Assembly (NCBI RefSeq): GCF_003014485.1
Contig: NZ_PYGA01000027.1
Location: 26,611-90,610, forward strand
Length of the DNA: 64,000 bases
Origin: Murinocardiopsis flavida
GTDB taxonomy: Bacteria; Actinomycetota; Actinomycetes; Streptosporangiales; Streptosporangiaceae
Direction: 5' to 3'
The notes beneath the pieces were generated by a model. It saw nothing but the letters and a program-made list of their open reading frames with translations. It had not been told where the DNA came from and made no database searches. Shown piece by piece: positions 26,613 to 36,111 of the stretch (position 1 is the first letter of the stretch; the number at the start of each line of letters is the position of its first letter). Both the position numbers and the translations under genes were made by a program.

Positions 26613-27167
26613 TCAGCAGTTGGTGCTGCTGGTGATGGACGTGTTCCCGTAGTACTTGACGGCGACGTTGTTGATGACGACCTTCACCGGTGTGCCGTTC
26701 TTCTTCTGCTCGTAGTGCAGGTGCGGGCCGGTGGAACCGCCGGTGCTGCCGACCTTGCCGATCCTGGTGCCCGTGTTCACCTTGGCACCCTTGTTGACGT
26801 TGAAGGAGCTCAGGTGGGCGTAGAGGGTCTGCCACCCGCCCCCGTGGTCGACGACCAGGTACTTGCCGTAGCTGTCACCGCCGAGGTCGCGCTTGACGGT
26901 CACCGTGCCGGCGCCGCTCGACAGCACGTTCTTGCCGTTGGCGCCGGAGCGCTGGAAGTCGACGGAGTTCTGCGGGTTGTGGTTGCTGCGGGTGTTGGCG
27001 TTCCACACCTGGCCGCAGTCGAAGGGGGTGCGCAGGTTGAGCGCCGCTGCGGCGCGCTCCTCTGCGGCTGCGGGGGCCTGGAGTGCGGTGGCGAGCAGGG
27101 CGGCCGAAGCCGCCGCGACCGCACCGCCCCTTGCGAGCCTGCGGGTCGCACCGGGGTGCTGGCGCAT
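26613..27167 (-). CDS. Secreted M23-family peptidase (LytM-like)
   Basis: 184 residues from ATG 27167, preceded by GAAAGG; the frame is open upstream but without a better start. A signal peptide (AVAAASAALLATALQAPAAA) precedes a small LytM domain: SVDFQRSG, YLVVDHGGGWQTLYAHLSSF, GKVGSTGGSTGPHLHYEQ. The HLH zinc motif is intact. The first zinc-binding pair is unusual: the His in SNHNPQNSVDF is seven residues before Asp instead of the usual four. Probably a peptidoglycan peptide hydrolase or inactive LytM. Its own terminator follows. Confidence 0.85.
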   Translation of the reverse strand: MRQHPGATRRLARGGAVAAASAALLATALQAPAAAEERAAAALNLRTPFDCGQVWNANTRSNHNPQNSVDFQRSGANGKNVLSSGAGTVTVKRDLGGDSYGKYLVVDHGGGWQTLYAHLSSFNVNKGAKVNTGTRIGKVGSTGGSTGPHLHYEQKKNGTPVKVVINNVAVKYYGNTSITSSTNC

Positions 27168-27326
27168 GGGGTCACACCTTTCCGTCGGGGGATTCGACCG
27201 GAAGTCCTCACCGCCGCACGCTAGGGATCCGACCCCGTTCGGGTGAAGACCCAAATACGTTCCGTCACTGGGACGGCGACCCTATTGCGGCACCCCGAAA
27301 CCGGGACTCTGCCCGCCCCAGCAGCA

Positions 27327-27358
27327 GGGCGGCGCGGTGCCGAAGCACCGCGCCGCCC
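27327..27358 (-). terminator. Terminator of ispG with UUCG tetraloop
   Basis: Perfect 14-bp stem (27327-27340 and 27345-27358). Read on the minus strand the loop is TTCG closed by a C-G pair, the extra-stable tetraloop. It lies 25 nt after the ispG stop. Confidence 0.75.
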
Positions 27359-27382
27359 TGAAAATAAATTTCGGTGATTACG

Positions 27383-28540
27383 CTAACCGGCGATGGAAAC
27401 CGACGGTTCGCCGGATTCGACGCCGTCGTCCTTCATCCCTTCGGCGATCCGCATGGCCTCCTCGATGAGGGTCTCCACGATCTGCGACTCGGGGACGGTC
27501 TTGATGACCTCGCCCTTGACGAAGATCTGCCCCTTGCCGTTGCCGGAGGCCACCCCGAGGTCGGCCTCGCGCGCCTCACCGGGCCCGTTCACCACGCAGC
27601 CCATGACCGCGACGCGCAGCGGGACGTCCATGCCCTCAAGACCGGCGGTGACCTCCTCGGCGAGGGTGTAGACGTCGACCTGGGCGCGGCCGCAGCTCGG
27701 GCAGGAGACGATCTCCAGGCCGCGTTCGCGCAGCCCGAGCGACTCCAGGATCTGGTTGCCGACCTTGATCTCCTCGGCGGGCGGCGCCGAGAGCGACACG
27801 CGGATGGTGTCGCCGATGCCTTCGGCGAGCAGCGCGCCGAACGCCACCGACGACTTGATGGTGCCCTGGAACGCCGGCCCGGCCTCGGTCACGCCGAGGT
27901 GCAGCGGGTAGTCGCACTGCTGGGCGAGCTGCCGGTAGGAGTTGATCATGACCACGGGGTCGTTGTGCTTCACGGAGATCTTGATGTCGCGGAAGCCGTG
28001 CTCCTCGAACAGCGAGCACTCCCACAGCGCCGACTCCACCAGCGCCTCGGGCGTGGCCCTGCCGTACTTCTCCAGCAGCCGCTTGTCGAGCGACCCGGCG
28101 TTCACCCCGATGCGGATGGGGACCCCCGCCGCCGACGCGGCCTTGGCGATCTCGCCGACCTTGTCGTCGAACTTGCGGATGTTGCCGGGGTTCACCCGCA
28201 CCGCGGCGCACCCCGCGTCGATGGCGGCGAAGACGTACTTGGGCTGGAAGTGGATGTCGGCGATGACCGGGATCTGCGACTTCTTCGCGATGATCGGCAG
28301 CGCCTCGGCGTCGTCGGCGCTGGGCACGGCCACCCGCACGATCTGGCAGCCCGATGCGGTCAGCTCGGCGATCTGCTGGAGCGTGGAGTTGATGTCGGAG
28401 GTCAGGGTGGTCGTCATCGACTGCACCGACACCGGGGCGTCGCCGCCGACGGGCACATTGCCGACCATGATCTGCCGCGACTTGCGGCGCTCCGCAAGCG
28501 GGCGCGGCCGCGCGTTGGGCATTCCAAGATCGACCGACAC
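27383..28540 (-). CDS. ispG: 4-hydroxy-3-methylbut-2-en-1-yl diphosphate synthase
   Basis: 385 residues, the normal length of the bacterial enzyme. IspG (GcpE) is the iron-sulphur enzyme of the MEP isoprenoid route, turning MEcPP into HMBPP in the cytosol. Its three cluster cysteines appear in [11 protein letters not shown] and [13 protein letters not shown]. The TIM-barrel start [20 protein letters not shown] and RVNPGNI are typical. GTG 28540 has GGTGAG upstream. It shares an operon direction with rseP and dxr, the latter acting earlier in the same pathway. Confidence 0.97.
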   Translation of the reverse strand: MSVDLGMPNARPRPLAERRKSRQIMVGNVPVGGDAPVSVQSMTTTLTSDINSTLQQIAELTASGCQIVRVAVPSADDAEALPIIAKKSQIPVIADIHFQPKYVFAAIDAGCAAVRVNPGNIRKFDDKVGEIAKAASAAGVPIRIGVNAGSLDKRLLEKYGRATPEALVESALWECSLFEEHGFRDIKISVKHNDPVVMINSYRQLAQQCDYPLHLGVTEAGPAFQGTIKSSVAFGALLAEGIGDTIRVSLSAPPAEEIKVGNQILESLGLRERGLEIVSCPSCGRAQVDVYTLAEEVTAGLEGMDVPLRVAVMGCVVNGPGEAREADLGVASGNGKGQIFVKGEVIKTVPESQIVETLIEEAMRIAEGMKDDGVESGEPSVSIAG

Positions 28541-28748
28541 TCGGGACTCACCTCACCGGCCGCCGGAGGGGACCGGCGGCGTCATCGTCGTGTACGTGGA
28601 CAGGCCACCACTGCCGGTGGCGCCCCAATAACGGGCCGGCGGCACGTGCCGCGCCGTTACCGCCCAGGCTACCGGCCGACCTGCTTGCTTGGTCCCCGTT
28701 TCGGAGAGGTACTTCACGCCGCCGCCCGGGTGCGGCAGCGGAGAAGGG

Positions 28749-30107
28749 CTAGGTGAGACGTACCGGGTTGAACAGGTCGGCGACCAGGAGCATGACGCTG
28801 AAGCACGCGAAAGCGATGAACACCACATAGGCCACCGGCATGAGCTGTGCGACGTCGAACGGCCCCGGGTCGGGCCGCTTGAACAGCTTGGCGAAGCCGC
28901 GCCGCACCGATTCCCACAGCGCGCCGAGGATGTGGCCGCCGTCGAGCGGCAGCAGCGGGACCATGTTGAACGCGAACAGGAACATGTTGACGCCCGCCAG
29001 CAGGTTGAGCAGGATCACCGCGCGGTCCTGCCACGGCACCGGCTGGGCCAGCACCTCGCCGCCGATGCGCGAGGCCCCGACGATGCCCACCGGCGAGTCG
29101 ATCTGGCGCTCGTGGCCGAGGAACGCCGCGCCGAACACCTCGGGCACCTTCGACGGCAGCGCGACGAGGGCCTTGCCGACCCCCACCGCCATGGTGCCGA
29201 TCTCCCCCGCGGTCTCGCCGGCGCTCAGCGGCTGGCGGGTGTTGGTGAAGTACACCCCGAGGAAGCCGGCGGTCTCGATCTCGGCGACGCGCTGGCCCTG
29301 GTCGTTGGTGACGAACTCGCCGTCGGCGTCGGTCTTGTACACGACCTCGCCGGAGGCGTCGCGCTTGGGCATCTCGTTCTCGACGAGGTTCGCCTTGAGG
29401 TCCATCCGCTCACCGTCACGCTCGACCGTGATGGTCGCCGGGCCGGTGGTGTCGCGGATGAGGCTGGACGCCGCGTTGTTGTCGGGGGCCTCCGTGCCGT
29501 TCACGGCGACGATGCGGTCGCCGGCCTTCATCCCGGCCTCCGCCGCGGGGGTGGGGTCGGCGTCGGCGGCGCAGTCGCGGCTGGTCGCCGAGCTCGGCAC
29601 CACGCACTCGCTGACCTCGGCGACGGTCGAGGTGGGCGTGAGCACCCCGATGCCCATCATCGCCACGGCGAACAGCACGACGGCGAGGATGAGGTTCATG
29701 CCCGGACCGGCGAACATGACGATGAGCCGCTTCCACGGCGCGCGCTGGTAGAACTGGCGGTCCTCGTCGCCGGGTTCGAGCTCGGTCTGGTTCGCCGCGC
29801 GGGCGTCCTCGATCATCGCCCGCCACCGGGACATGGGCTTGCCCGAGGAGGTCTCGCCGCGGTTGCGCGCCGGCGGGATCATGCCGACCATGCGGACGAA
29901 CCCGCCCAGCGGGATGAGCTTGATCCCGTACTCGGTGTCGCCCTTGCGGACCGACCACAGGGTCTTGCCGAACCCGACGAAGTACTGCGTGCACCGGATC
30001 CCGAACATCTTCGCCGTGGCGAGGTGCCCGAGCTCGTGCCATGCCAAGGACAGGAGCAGCCCCAGGAAGAACAGCACGATCCCGAGTGTGGTCAGTAGCG
30101 CGACCAT
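28749..30107 (-). CDS. rseP: Site-2 zinc metalloprotease (RseP/Rip1 type)
   Basis: 452 residues. The first membrane helix carries the zinc motif HELGH (SLAWHELGHLATAKMFG), the PDZ region spans about 140-290, and the third metal ligand is in NMVPLLPLDGGHI. A last helix closes the protein. This family cuts anti-sigma factors and other membrane proteins within the bilayer; the M. tuberculosis homologue Rip1 (Rv2869c) sits in the same dxr-ispG context. An insertion of acidic residues (KTDADGEFVTNDQGQ) lies within the PDZ part. Next to dxr with a 21-nt gap. Confidence 0.93.
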   Translation of the reverse strand: MVALLTTLGIVLFFLGLLLSLAWHELGHLATAKMFGIRCTQYFVGFGKTLWSVRKGDTEYGIKLIPLGGFVRMVGMIPPARNRGETSSGKPMSRWRAMIEDARAANQTELEPGDEDRQFYQRAPWKRLIVMFAGPGMNLILAVVLFAVAMMGIGVLTPTSTVAEVSECVVPSSATSRDCAADADPTPAAEAGMKAGDRIVAVNGTEAPDNNAASSLIRDTTGPATITVERDGERMDLKANLVENEMPKRDASGEVVYKTDADGEFVTNDQGQRVAEIETAGFLGVYFTNTRQPLSAGETAGEIGTMAVGVGKALVALPSKVPEVFGAAFLGHERQIDSPVGIVGASRIGGEVLAQPVPWQDRAVILLNLLAGVNMFLFAFNMVPLLPLDGGHILGALWESVRRGFAKLFKRPDPGPFDVAQLMPVAYVVFIAFACFSVMLLVADLFNPVRLT

Positions 30108-30128
30108 GTACGTCGTCTCCTCATACCG

Positions 30129-31379
30129 TCATACCGTCGCGGAGATGAGCTCCCTGGCGCGGCGGCGCGCCCAGCCGTCGGCAGCGTAGACCTCGTCAAG
30201 GGTCAGGGAGTGCCCCGCTGCGGGTTGATGCTCCGAGACTACCCGCGCCACGGTGTCCACGATCGCCGGAAATGCGAGGGTGCCCGCGAGGAACGCGGCG
30301 ACCGCCTCCTCGTTCGCCGCATTGTAGACCGCGGGGGCCGTGCCGCCGGCGGCGCCGACCTCGCACGCCAGGCCGACCGCGGGGAACGCCGCGCCGTCAA
30401 GCGGCTCGAAGGTCCAGGTCTGCGCCGCCGTCCAGTCGACGGCGGCGGCCGCGCCGCTGACCCGTTCCGGCCACGACAGGCCGTAGGCGATCGGGATGCG
30501 CATGTCGGGCGGGCTGGCCTGGGCGAGAGTGGAGCCGTCGGCGTACTCGACCATGGAGTGGATGATCGACTGGGGGTGGACCACGACCTCGATCCGGTCG
30601 AACCCGACGTCGAACAGCAGGTGCGCCTCGATGACCTCGAGGCCCTTGTTGACGAGTGTCGCGCTGTTCACCGTGATCACGGGGCCCATGGCCCAGGTGG
30701 GGTGCGCGAGCGCCTCGGCCGGCGTCACCCGGTCGAGCTCGGCGCGCGACCGGCCGCGGAACGGGCCCCCGCTGGCGGTGACGACCAGCCGGGCGACCTC
30801 CTGGGGGCGCGCGTCGACGTGGCCTTGGGCGAGGCTCGTCAGCTCTGCGGCGGGCACCCGCGGGAAGCACTGGGCGAGCGCGAAGTGCTCGGAGTCGACG
30901 GGGACGATCTGCCCCGGTTCGGCGAGGTCGCGCACCAGCGGGCCGCCGATGATCAGGGACTCCTTGTTGGCGAGCGCCAGGAGGCGTCCGGCGCGCAGCG
31001 CCGCGAGCGTCGACTCCAGGCCGAGCGCGCCGTTCACGCCGTTGAGGACGACGTCGCAGGGGTGCGCGGCGAGTTCGGCGACCGCCTCGGCGCCGGCCAG
31101 CACCTTGGCGCCGCTGCCGTGCGCGGTGAGCCGCTCGGCCAGCCGGGCGGCCTGCGCGGCGTCGGCGACCGCGACGACCGGCACGTCCAGCGCCGCGGCC
31201 TGCTCGGCGAGCAGGTCCACGCGTCCGCCCCCTGCTGCGAGGCCCACCACGCGGAACCGATCGGGGTTGCGGCGGACGATGTCGACGGCCTGGGTTCCGA
31301 TGGATCCGGTGGACCCGAGGATGACGACGTCGCGCGGGGCGGTCCCGGTGGCGGCGGCGAGCTGTTCGGCGATGCGCAT
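30129..31379 (-). CDS. dxr: 1-deoxy-D-xylulose 5-phosphate reductoisomerase
   Basis: 416 residues. DXR converts DXP to MEP with NADPH, the first committed step of the MEP pathway. The dinucleotide motif is [18 protein letters not shown]; substrate and metal sites appear in [37 protein letters not shown] and [20 protein letters not shown]. The N-terminus has about 16 extra residues. It is the first gene of the dxr-rseP-ispG run and is divergent from the secreted protease gene. Confidence 0.96.
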   Translation of the reverse strand: MRIAEQLAAATGTAPRDVVILGSTGSIGTQAVDIVRRNPDRFRVVGLAAGGGRVDLLAEQAAALDVPVVAVADAAQAARLAERLTAHGSGAKVLAGAEAVAELAAHPCDVVLNGVNGALGLESTLAALRAGRLLALANKESLIIGGPLVRDLAEPGQIVPVDSEHFALAQCFPRVPAAELTSLAQGHVDARPQEVARLVVTASGGPFRGRSRAELDRVTPAEALAHPTWAMGPVITVNSATLVNKGLEVIEAHLLFDVGFDRIEVVVHPQSIIHSMVEYADGSTLAQASPPDMRIPIAYGLSWPERVSGAAAAVDWTAAQTWTFEPLDGAAFPAVGLACEVGAAGGTAPAVYNAANEEAVAAFLAGTLAFPAIVDTVARVVSEHQPAAGHSLTLDEVYAADGWARRRARELISATV

Positions 31380-31457
31380 GGGCCCTATTGTCCCGCACCC
31401 GGGTGAGCGGGGAGCGCCGATCGGGCGCGGTTCCCGACCCCTCCCCCCGATAAACCC

Positions 31458-31479
31458 AAAGTGACGTCATGATCACTTT
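31458..31479. promoter_or_regulatory. Inverted repeat in the dxr/protease divergent promoter
   Basis: AAAGTGA (31458-31464) and TCACTTT (31473-31479) form perfect 7-bp arms with an 8-nt spacer, just upstream of the protease start. It fits a dimeric repressor site. An outer imperfect pair (CCCAAAGTG and CACTTGGG) overlaps it. Confidence 0.45.
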
Positions 31480-31501
31480 GCGTGTGGCACACTTGGGTGC
31501 C

Positions 31502-32536
31502 ATGTCAGCCAGCCTCGCCAAGCAGGTCCTCGGCACCCTCGCGGGCGTCACCATCGCGATGGTCGGCGCGTCCGCCGGGACGATGCCCGACTACCAGGCC
31601 CCCGCGGCGCACCAGGGTTCCGCGGCGTCCGCCGCGCGGGCGCCCGGCGCCCCCATGCAGCCCATGCTCGGCCCCGAGGACGGTGTCGTCCGGCAGAACG
31701 CCGTGAACGACCCCATCGCCCTCGAACGGGTCCTCGAGTACTGGACGCCCGAGCGCATGGCCGCCGCCGAGCCGGCCGGCCGGCAGGTCGACAACGCCCC
31801 GCCCGGGGCCGCCGACGGTGCCGGCCCGACCGACCCGCAGGCCGCGCCCCGCCCCGACAGCCAGGGCGAGCGGTGGACCGCCGGCGGCAAGATCACCAAG
31901 ACCACCGGCCGCGTCTACCTCACCATGGACGGCGGCGACTTCACCTGCTCCGCGTCCGTCGTGCACGCCGACAACAAGGACACCCTCGTCACCGCCGGGC
32001 ACTGCCTCAAGGACGGCAAGGGGGCGTGGGCGAAGAACTGGACGTTCATCCCCGGCTACAGCGCCGGGAAGGAGCCGCTGGGCCGCTACGTCGCCCGCGA
32101 GCTGCTCGTCGCGCCCCAGTGGTCGCACCAGGCCGACGACAGCTACGACTTCGGCATGGCGGTGCTCAACACCTCCGGCGGCAAGCACGTCGCCGACCGC
32201 ACCGGCTCCCAGCCGATCTCCTTCGGCACCGCGCCCCAGAGCGTCCGCTACGCCTTCGGCTACCCCACCTCCGGCGGGTTCGACGGCCGCCACCTGCACT
32301 ACTGCTCCGGCCAGACCCGGCCCGACCAGCGCGACACCAAGTCCTCCGGCATGGCCTGCCGCATGACCGAGGGGTCCAGCGGCGGGCCGTGGCTGTCGAA
32401 CTTCGACACCGCCACCGGCAAGGGCACCATCACCTCGGTGGTGAGCTTCAAGTACGCCAACGACGAGAGCACCCAGTACGGGCCGCACCTCGGCGCCGAG
32501 GCCAAGAAGCTCTACGACGACGCCCGCACCATGTGA
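31502..32536 (+). CDS. Secreted trypsin-like serine protease
   Basis: About 344 residues from ATG 31502; an upstream ATG 31469 adds eleven residues but places the operator-like repeat inside the gene. A signal peptide (VLGTLAGVTIAMVGASAG) is followed by a Pro/Ala-rich pro-region of about 100 residues. The S1 catalytic triad is visible: DTLVTAGHCL (His), SYDFGMAVL (Asp), MTEGSSGGPWLS (Ser). Cysteine pairs flank the His and the Ser. It resembles the V8/glutamyl-endopeptidase-like actinobacterial trypsin fold. Likely an extracellular nutrient protease; substrate preference not predictable. Confidence 0.9.
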   Translation: MSASLAKQVLGTLAGVTIAMVGASAGTMPDYQAPAAHQGSAASAARAPGAPMQPMLGPEDGVVRQNAVNDPIALERVLEYWTPERMAAAEPAGRQVDNAPPGAADGAGPTDPQAAPRPDSQGERWTAGGKITKTTGRVYLTMDGGDFTCSASVVHADNKDTLVTAGHCLKDGKGAWAKNWTFIPGYSAGKEPLGRYVARELLVAPQWSHQADDSYDFGMAVLNTSGGKHVADRTGSQPISFGTAPQSVRYAFGYPTSGGFDGRHLHYCSGQTRPDQRDTKSSGMACRMTEGSSGGPWLSNFDTATGKGTITSVVSFKYANDESTQYGPHLGAEAKKLYDDARTM

Positions 32537-32559
32537 CGGCCACCCGGCCCTGCCACGGA

Positions 32560-32598
32560 GCCCTCCGGCCCCCGCCTTCCCGGCGGGGACCGGAGGGC
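32560..32598 (+). terminator. Terminator of the serine protease gene
   Basis: Arms 32560-32576 and 32582-32598 pair at 16 of 17 positions around a 5-nt loop, followed by a short T-containing tail. Confidence 0.75.
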
Positions 32599-32754
32599 TT
32601 CGTCGTCGCCGCACGGCGCCGCTGCGGGGATCTTGGCGCCGCCCCGGTGACTCCGCGATGTCGCCCGATCCCGTAGAGTGGCCCGGCCGTCGGGTGCGGC
32701 ACCCCCCGCTCGTCGGCCCTCCCCCCTTCACCGCTCCCCATTGGAAGGACACCG

Positions 32755-34362
32755 ATGCCCGCAACCCCCGCACCCCCTGCGGCAGGGCCTCGCCGAGTCC
32801 GCTCGACCGGCCTCATCGCGGTGGTCGCCGCCGCGGCGCTGATCGGCCCGTTGTCGGGCGCCGCCTCGGCCGAGTCCACCGCCGACAGCGTGGCCGCCCT
32901 CCGCAAGGACATCGACGCGCTGCTCGACGCACCCGAGCTCAAGGGCGCCGTCTCCGGCGTCCAGGTGCGCAGCCTCGACGAGGACGCGCTGCTCTACGAG
33001 CGCGACGCCGCGAAGCCGCTGGTCCCGGCATCCAACGCCAAGCTCCTCACTTCGGCCGCCGCTCTGGACGTCCTCGGCCCCGACCACACCTTCGCCACCA
33101 AGGTCGCCGCGAGCGAGGACCCCGCCGACGGCGTCGTCGACGGCGACCTGTTCCTGAAGGGCACCGGCGACCCCACGATGACCGCCGGCGCCTACGACGC
33201 CCTCGCCGAGAAGGTCGCGAAGTCCGGCGTCACCAAGGTCACCGGCGACCTCAAGGCCGACGACTCCTGGTTCGACGGGAAGGGGCTCGCCGCCGACTGG
33301 GACGAGAGCGACGAGCCGTACCACTACGCGGCGCAGATCTCGGCGCTGACCGTCGCGGCGAACACCGACTACGACACCGGGTCCGTCAACGCCAAGGCCG
33401 TCCCCGGCGCGTCGAAGGGCGCGGCCGTCAAGGCGTCGCTCAGCCCCATGGCCGACAACCTCACCGTGCAGAACAAGGGCGAGACCGGCGCGAAGGACAG
33501 CGAGGCGAGCCTCGGCGCCGCGCGCAAGTCCGGCACCAACACGTTCACCTTCTCCGGGAGCCTGCCCGCGGGGGGCGCGGCGTTCGAGGAGCTGCGCACG
33601 GTGCACAAGCCCACCAACCACGCCACGCACCTCTTCGCGGCCGCGCTGGAGGAGCACGGCGTCGAGGTCGGCGGCACGATCGCACGGGGCGTCGCGCCCA
33701 AGGGCGCCGACACGGTCGCCGCGCGCGAGTCGATGCCGCTGGAGAAGCTGCTCGTCCCGTTCCTGAAGCTGTCCAACAACGGGCACGCCGAGATCCTGGT
33801 CAAGTCCATGGGCCGCAAGGTCGAGGGCGAGGGGAGCTGGGACGCCGGCCTCCCGCAGATCTCGGCCGCGCTGAACCGCCTCGGTGTGAAGACCGACGGC
33901 ATGGAGCTGACCGACGGCTCCGGCCTGGCGGCCACCGACAAGGTCCGGGCCGACACGGTCACCGCGCTGCTCGAAGAGGCGCCCGGCGAACCGTGGTTCG
34001 CCGCGTGGCAGAAGTCGCTGCCGCTGGCCGGCGACCCCGACCGGATGGTGGGCGGCACCCTGTCCGAGCGCATGCGGGGCACGGCCGCCGAGGGCAAGGT
34101 CCACGCCAAGACCGGCAGCCTCACCGGGGCGAGCGCGCTTTCGGGCTACGCCACCTCCGCCGACGGCGAGAAGCTGGTGTTCTCCATCCTCAACAACAAG
34201 TACGAGGGCGCGCCCCCGCGCGGGACCCAGGACGCCATCGCGGTGCGCCTGTCCGAGTTCTCGCGCGAGGCGCCCAAGGTCACGCCGCGGGTCTCCCCGC
34301 AGCGCAAGGCCGACGAGGGCTACACCGGCGACCTCGAATGCACCTGGGCGGGCACCTGCTGA
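32755..34362 (+). CDS. D-alanyl-D-alanine carboxypeptidase/endopeptidase, PBP4 type (S13)
   Basis: 535 residues with a signal peptide (LIAVVAAAALIGPLSGAASA). The penicillin-binding motifs are all present: SxxK in LVPASNAKLL (Ser93, Lys96), SxN in LSNNGHAEIL, and KTG in VHAKTGSLTGASALSGY. The extra domains between SxxK and SxN fit family S13 (DacB). It trims or cleaves peptidoglycan peptides outside the membrane. The tail ends TGDLECTWAGTC. ATG 32755 follows GGAAGG. Flanked on both sides by hairpin terminators, so it is monocistronic. Confidence 0.92.
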   Translation: MPATPAPPAAGPRRVRSTGLIAVVAAAALIGPLSGAASAESTADSVAALRKDIDALLDAPELKGAVSGVQVRSLDEDALLYERDAAKPLVPASNAKLLTSAAALDVLGPDHTFATKVAASEDPADGVVDGDLFLKGTGDPTMTAGAYDALAEKVAKSGVTKVTGDLKADDSWFDGKGLAADWDESDEPYHYAAQISALTVAANTDYDTGSVNAKAVPGASKGAAVKASLSPMADNLTVQNKGETGAKDSEASLGAARKSGTNTFTFSGSLPAGGAAFEELRTVHKPTNHATHLFAAALEEHGVEVGGTIARGVAPKGADTVAARESMPLEKLLVPFLKLSNNGHAEILVKSMGRKVEGEGSWDAGLPQISAALNRLGVKTDGMELTDGSGLAATDKVRADTVTALLEEAPGEPWFAAWQKSLPLAGDPDRMVGGTLSERMRGTAAEGKVHAKTGSLTGASALSGYATSADGEKLVFSILNNKYEGAPPRGTQDAIAVRLSEFSREAPKVTPRVSPQRKADEGYTGDLECTWAGTC

Positions 34363-34386
34363 TCGGCAGCTGACCGATCCCCACCG

Positions 34387-34426
34387 GGGGGCGTGGACGC
34401 AGAGCGTCCACGCCCCCTTCTCTCTT
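34387..34426 (+). terminator. Rho-independent terminator of the PBP4 gene
   Basis: Perfect 14-bp stem (34387-34400 and 34404-34417), 3-nt loop, then TTCTCTCTT. The most classical intrinsic terminator in the window. Confidence 0.85.
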
Positions 34427-34533
34427 GCAGAAGGCACCGCGTTTCCAGCGGACACCGACCGCCCGCGGCTCCGCGTCCGCCGCCGGAGGGCGACGGCGGC
34501 GGCCGACCGGAGGGGCCGGTCGGCGTCGGCCGG

Positions 34534-36027
34534 TCAGGGGGCGGCGGCGGAGTGCTGCTGGGCGGCGAGGAAGTGCGCGGTCTCCCGCGTCGCCTCGTAC
34601 AGCGCGCGGTAGTGCGGGTAGAACTCGGCGTAGACCGCGCTCCGCTGCGGGTCCGGTTCGACCACGGCCGTGATCGGGTTCCAGGTGTCGGCGTCCGGGG
34701 CGATGCCGATGGCGTGCGCCGCCAGGAACGCGTCGCCGAACGCCGCGCCGATGGTGTGCTTCGGCACCTGCTGCACCGCGCCGGTCACGTCGGAGACGAT
34801 GCGGGGCCACAGGCCGCCCTGGGCGCCGCCGCCGACCGCGACGATCCGCTCCGGGGCGCCGCCGGCCTCCTCCATCGCGGCGAGGTTGTGCCGCACCCCG
34901 TAGGCGGTGCCCTCCAGGACGGCCCGGTAGATCTCGGCGCCGCCGTGCGCGGTGGTCAGCCCGGCCAGCACGCCCCGCGCGTCCGGGTCGAACAAGGGGG
35001 TGCGCTCGCCCGCGAAGTACGGGAGCAGCAGCAGGCCGTCGCTGCCGGCGGGGACGCGCTCGGCCGCGGCGGTGAGGGCGCCGAACTCGCCGCCCACCAG
35101 GTCGCGCAGCCAGTCGGTGACGGCCCCCGAGGTCGCCATCCCGGCCGCCAGGGTCTCCGTCCCGGCGAAGGCGCCCTTGGTGCCCCACAGGCCGTCGTGC
35201 GGCCGCAGCCGGTCGACGACCTGGACCAGGAACATCGTGGTGCCGTACATGACCATCGCGTCGCCGGGGCCGCGCACCCCGACGCTGGCGGCCTCGGCCC
35301 AGGCGTCGATGGTGCCGGTGGTGACCGGTGTGCCGACCGGCAGCCCCGTCAGCCGGGCGGCCTCCGCGGTGACCGTCCCGGCGACCTCGGTGGACCAGGC
35401 GAGTTCCGGCAGCGCCAGTCCCGGCGCGACCTGCTCGGCCCAGTCGGCCGCCCAGGTGCCGCGCCGCATGTCGTACAGCGGGTCGCACTGGCTCGCGGAG
35501 TGGTGGTCCAGGACGTAGCGCCCGGTGAGCCTGTGGACCAGGAACGAGCTGGCCATGAGCAGCATGGCGGTGGCGCCGTAGACGTCGGGCTCGTTGCGCC
35601 GCAGCCAGGCGACCTTCGGGCCGACCGCCTGGGACGTCAGCCGGCTGCCGCCGCGTGCGACGATCCGCTCGGCCCCGAGGTCCGCGGTCAGCTCGGCGAT
35701 CTCGGCTGTGGCGCGGGTGTCCACGCCGTAGAGGATCGCGGGCCGCAGCGGGGTCCCGGCCGCGTCGGCGGGCAGCAGGCACGGGCCGATCCCGCTGACT
35801 CCGACCGCGAGGACCCGCACCCCCTCGACCGCGGCGAGGAGGTCGCGCACGATCGCGGTGAAGTCCGCCCACCACACCGCCTCGGCGTCGTGCTCGACCC
35901 GGCCGGGCCGCGGCGTCGACGTGCCGTGGGGCCGGTCGGCGCGGGCGAGCAGGGTACCGTCGGGCGCCACCAGCACCCCTTTGGAACTGGCCGTGCCGAT
36001 GTCGATGCCGAGCAGCGCCTCGGTCAT
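34534..36027 (-). CDS. FGGY-family carbohydrate kinase (candidate D-ribulokinase)
   Basis: 497 residues. The FGGY pattern is clear: N-terminal phosphate loop LLGIDIGTASSKGVLVAPDG, GVSGIGPCLLPAD, and the C-terminal ATP site IVAVGGGAQGGLWPRIVSDVTG followed by FGDAFLAAH. These enzymes phosphorylate open-chain sugars such as ribulose, xylulose, fuculose or gluconate. It lies 84 nt downstream of the fucose/arabinose isomerase gene and no aldolase is nearby. A ribulokinase feeding the pentose phosphate pathway is therefore the most economical reading (inference). Confidence 0.85.
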   Translation of the reverse strand: MTEALLGIDIGTASSKGVLVAPDGTLLARADRPHGTSTPRPGRVEHDAEAVWWADFTAIVRDLLAAVEGVRVLAVGVSGIGPCLLPADAAGTPLRPAILYGVDTRATAEIAELTADLGAERIVARGGSRLTSQAVGPKVAWLRRNEPDVYGATAMLLMASSFLVHRLTGRYVLDHHSASQCDPLYDMRRGTWAADWAEQVAPGLALPELAWSTEVAGTVTAEAARLTGLPVGTPVTTGTIDAWAEAASVGVRGPGDAMVMYGTTMFLVQVVDRLRPHDGLWGTKGAFAGTETLAAGMATSGAVTDWLRDLVGGEFGALTAAAERVPAGSDGLLLLPYFAGERTPLFDPDARGVLAGLTTAHGGAEIYRAVLEGTAYGVRHNLAAMEEAGGAPERIVAVGGGAQGGLWPRIVSDVTGAVQQVPKHTIGAAFGDAFLAAHAIGIAPDADTWNPITAVVEPDPQRSAVYAEFYPHYRALYEATRETAHFLAAQQHSAAAP

Positions 36028-36111
36028 GTGCTGGACTCCCAGGAGGTCGGGGGTGGGGCGGGCCCTCGCGCCCGGCCCGGGCGCGGTGCCCGGGCCGCGG
36101 TGCCGGTGCCC

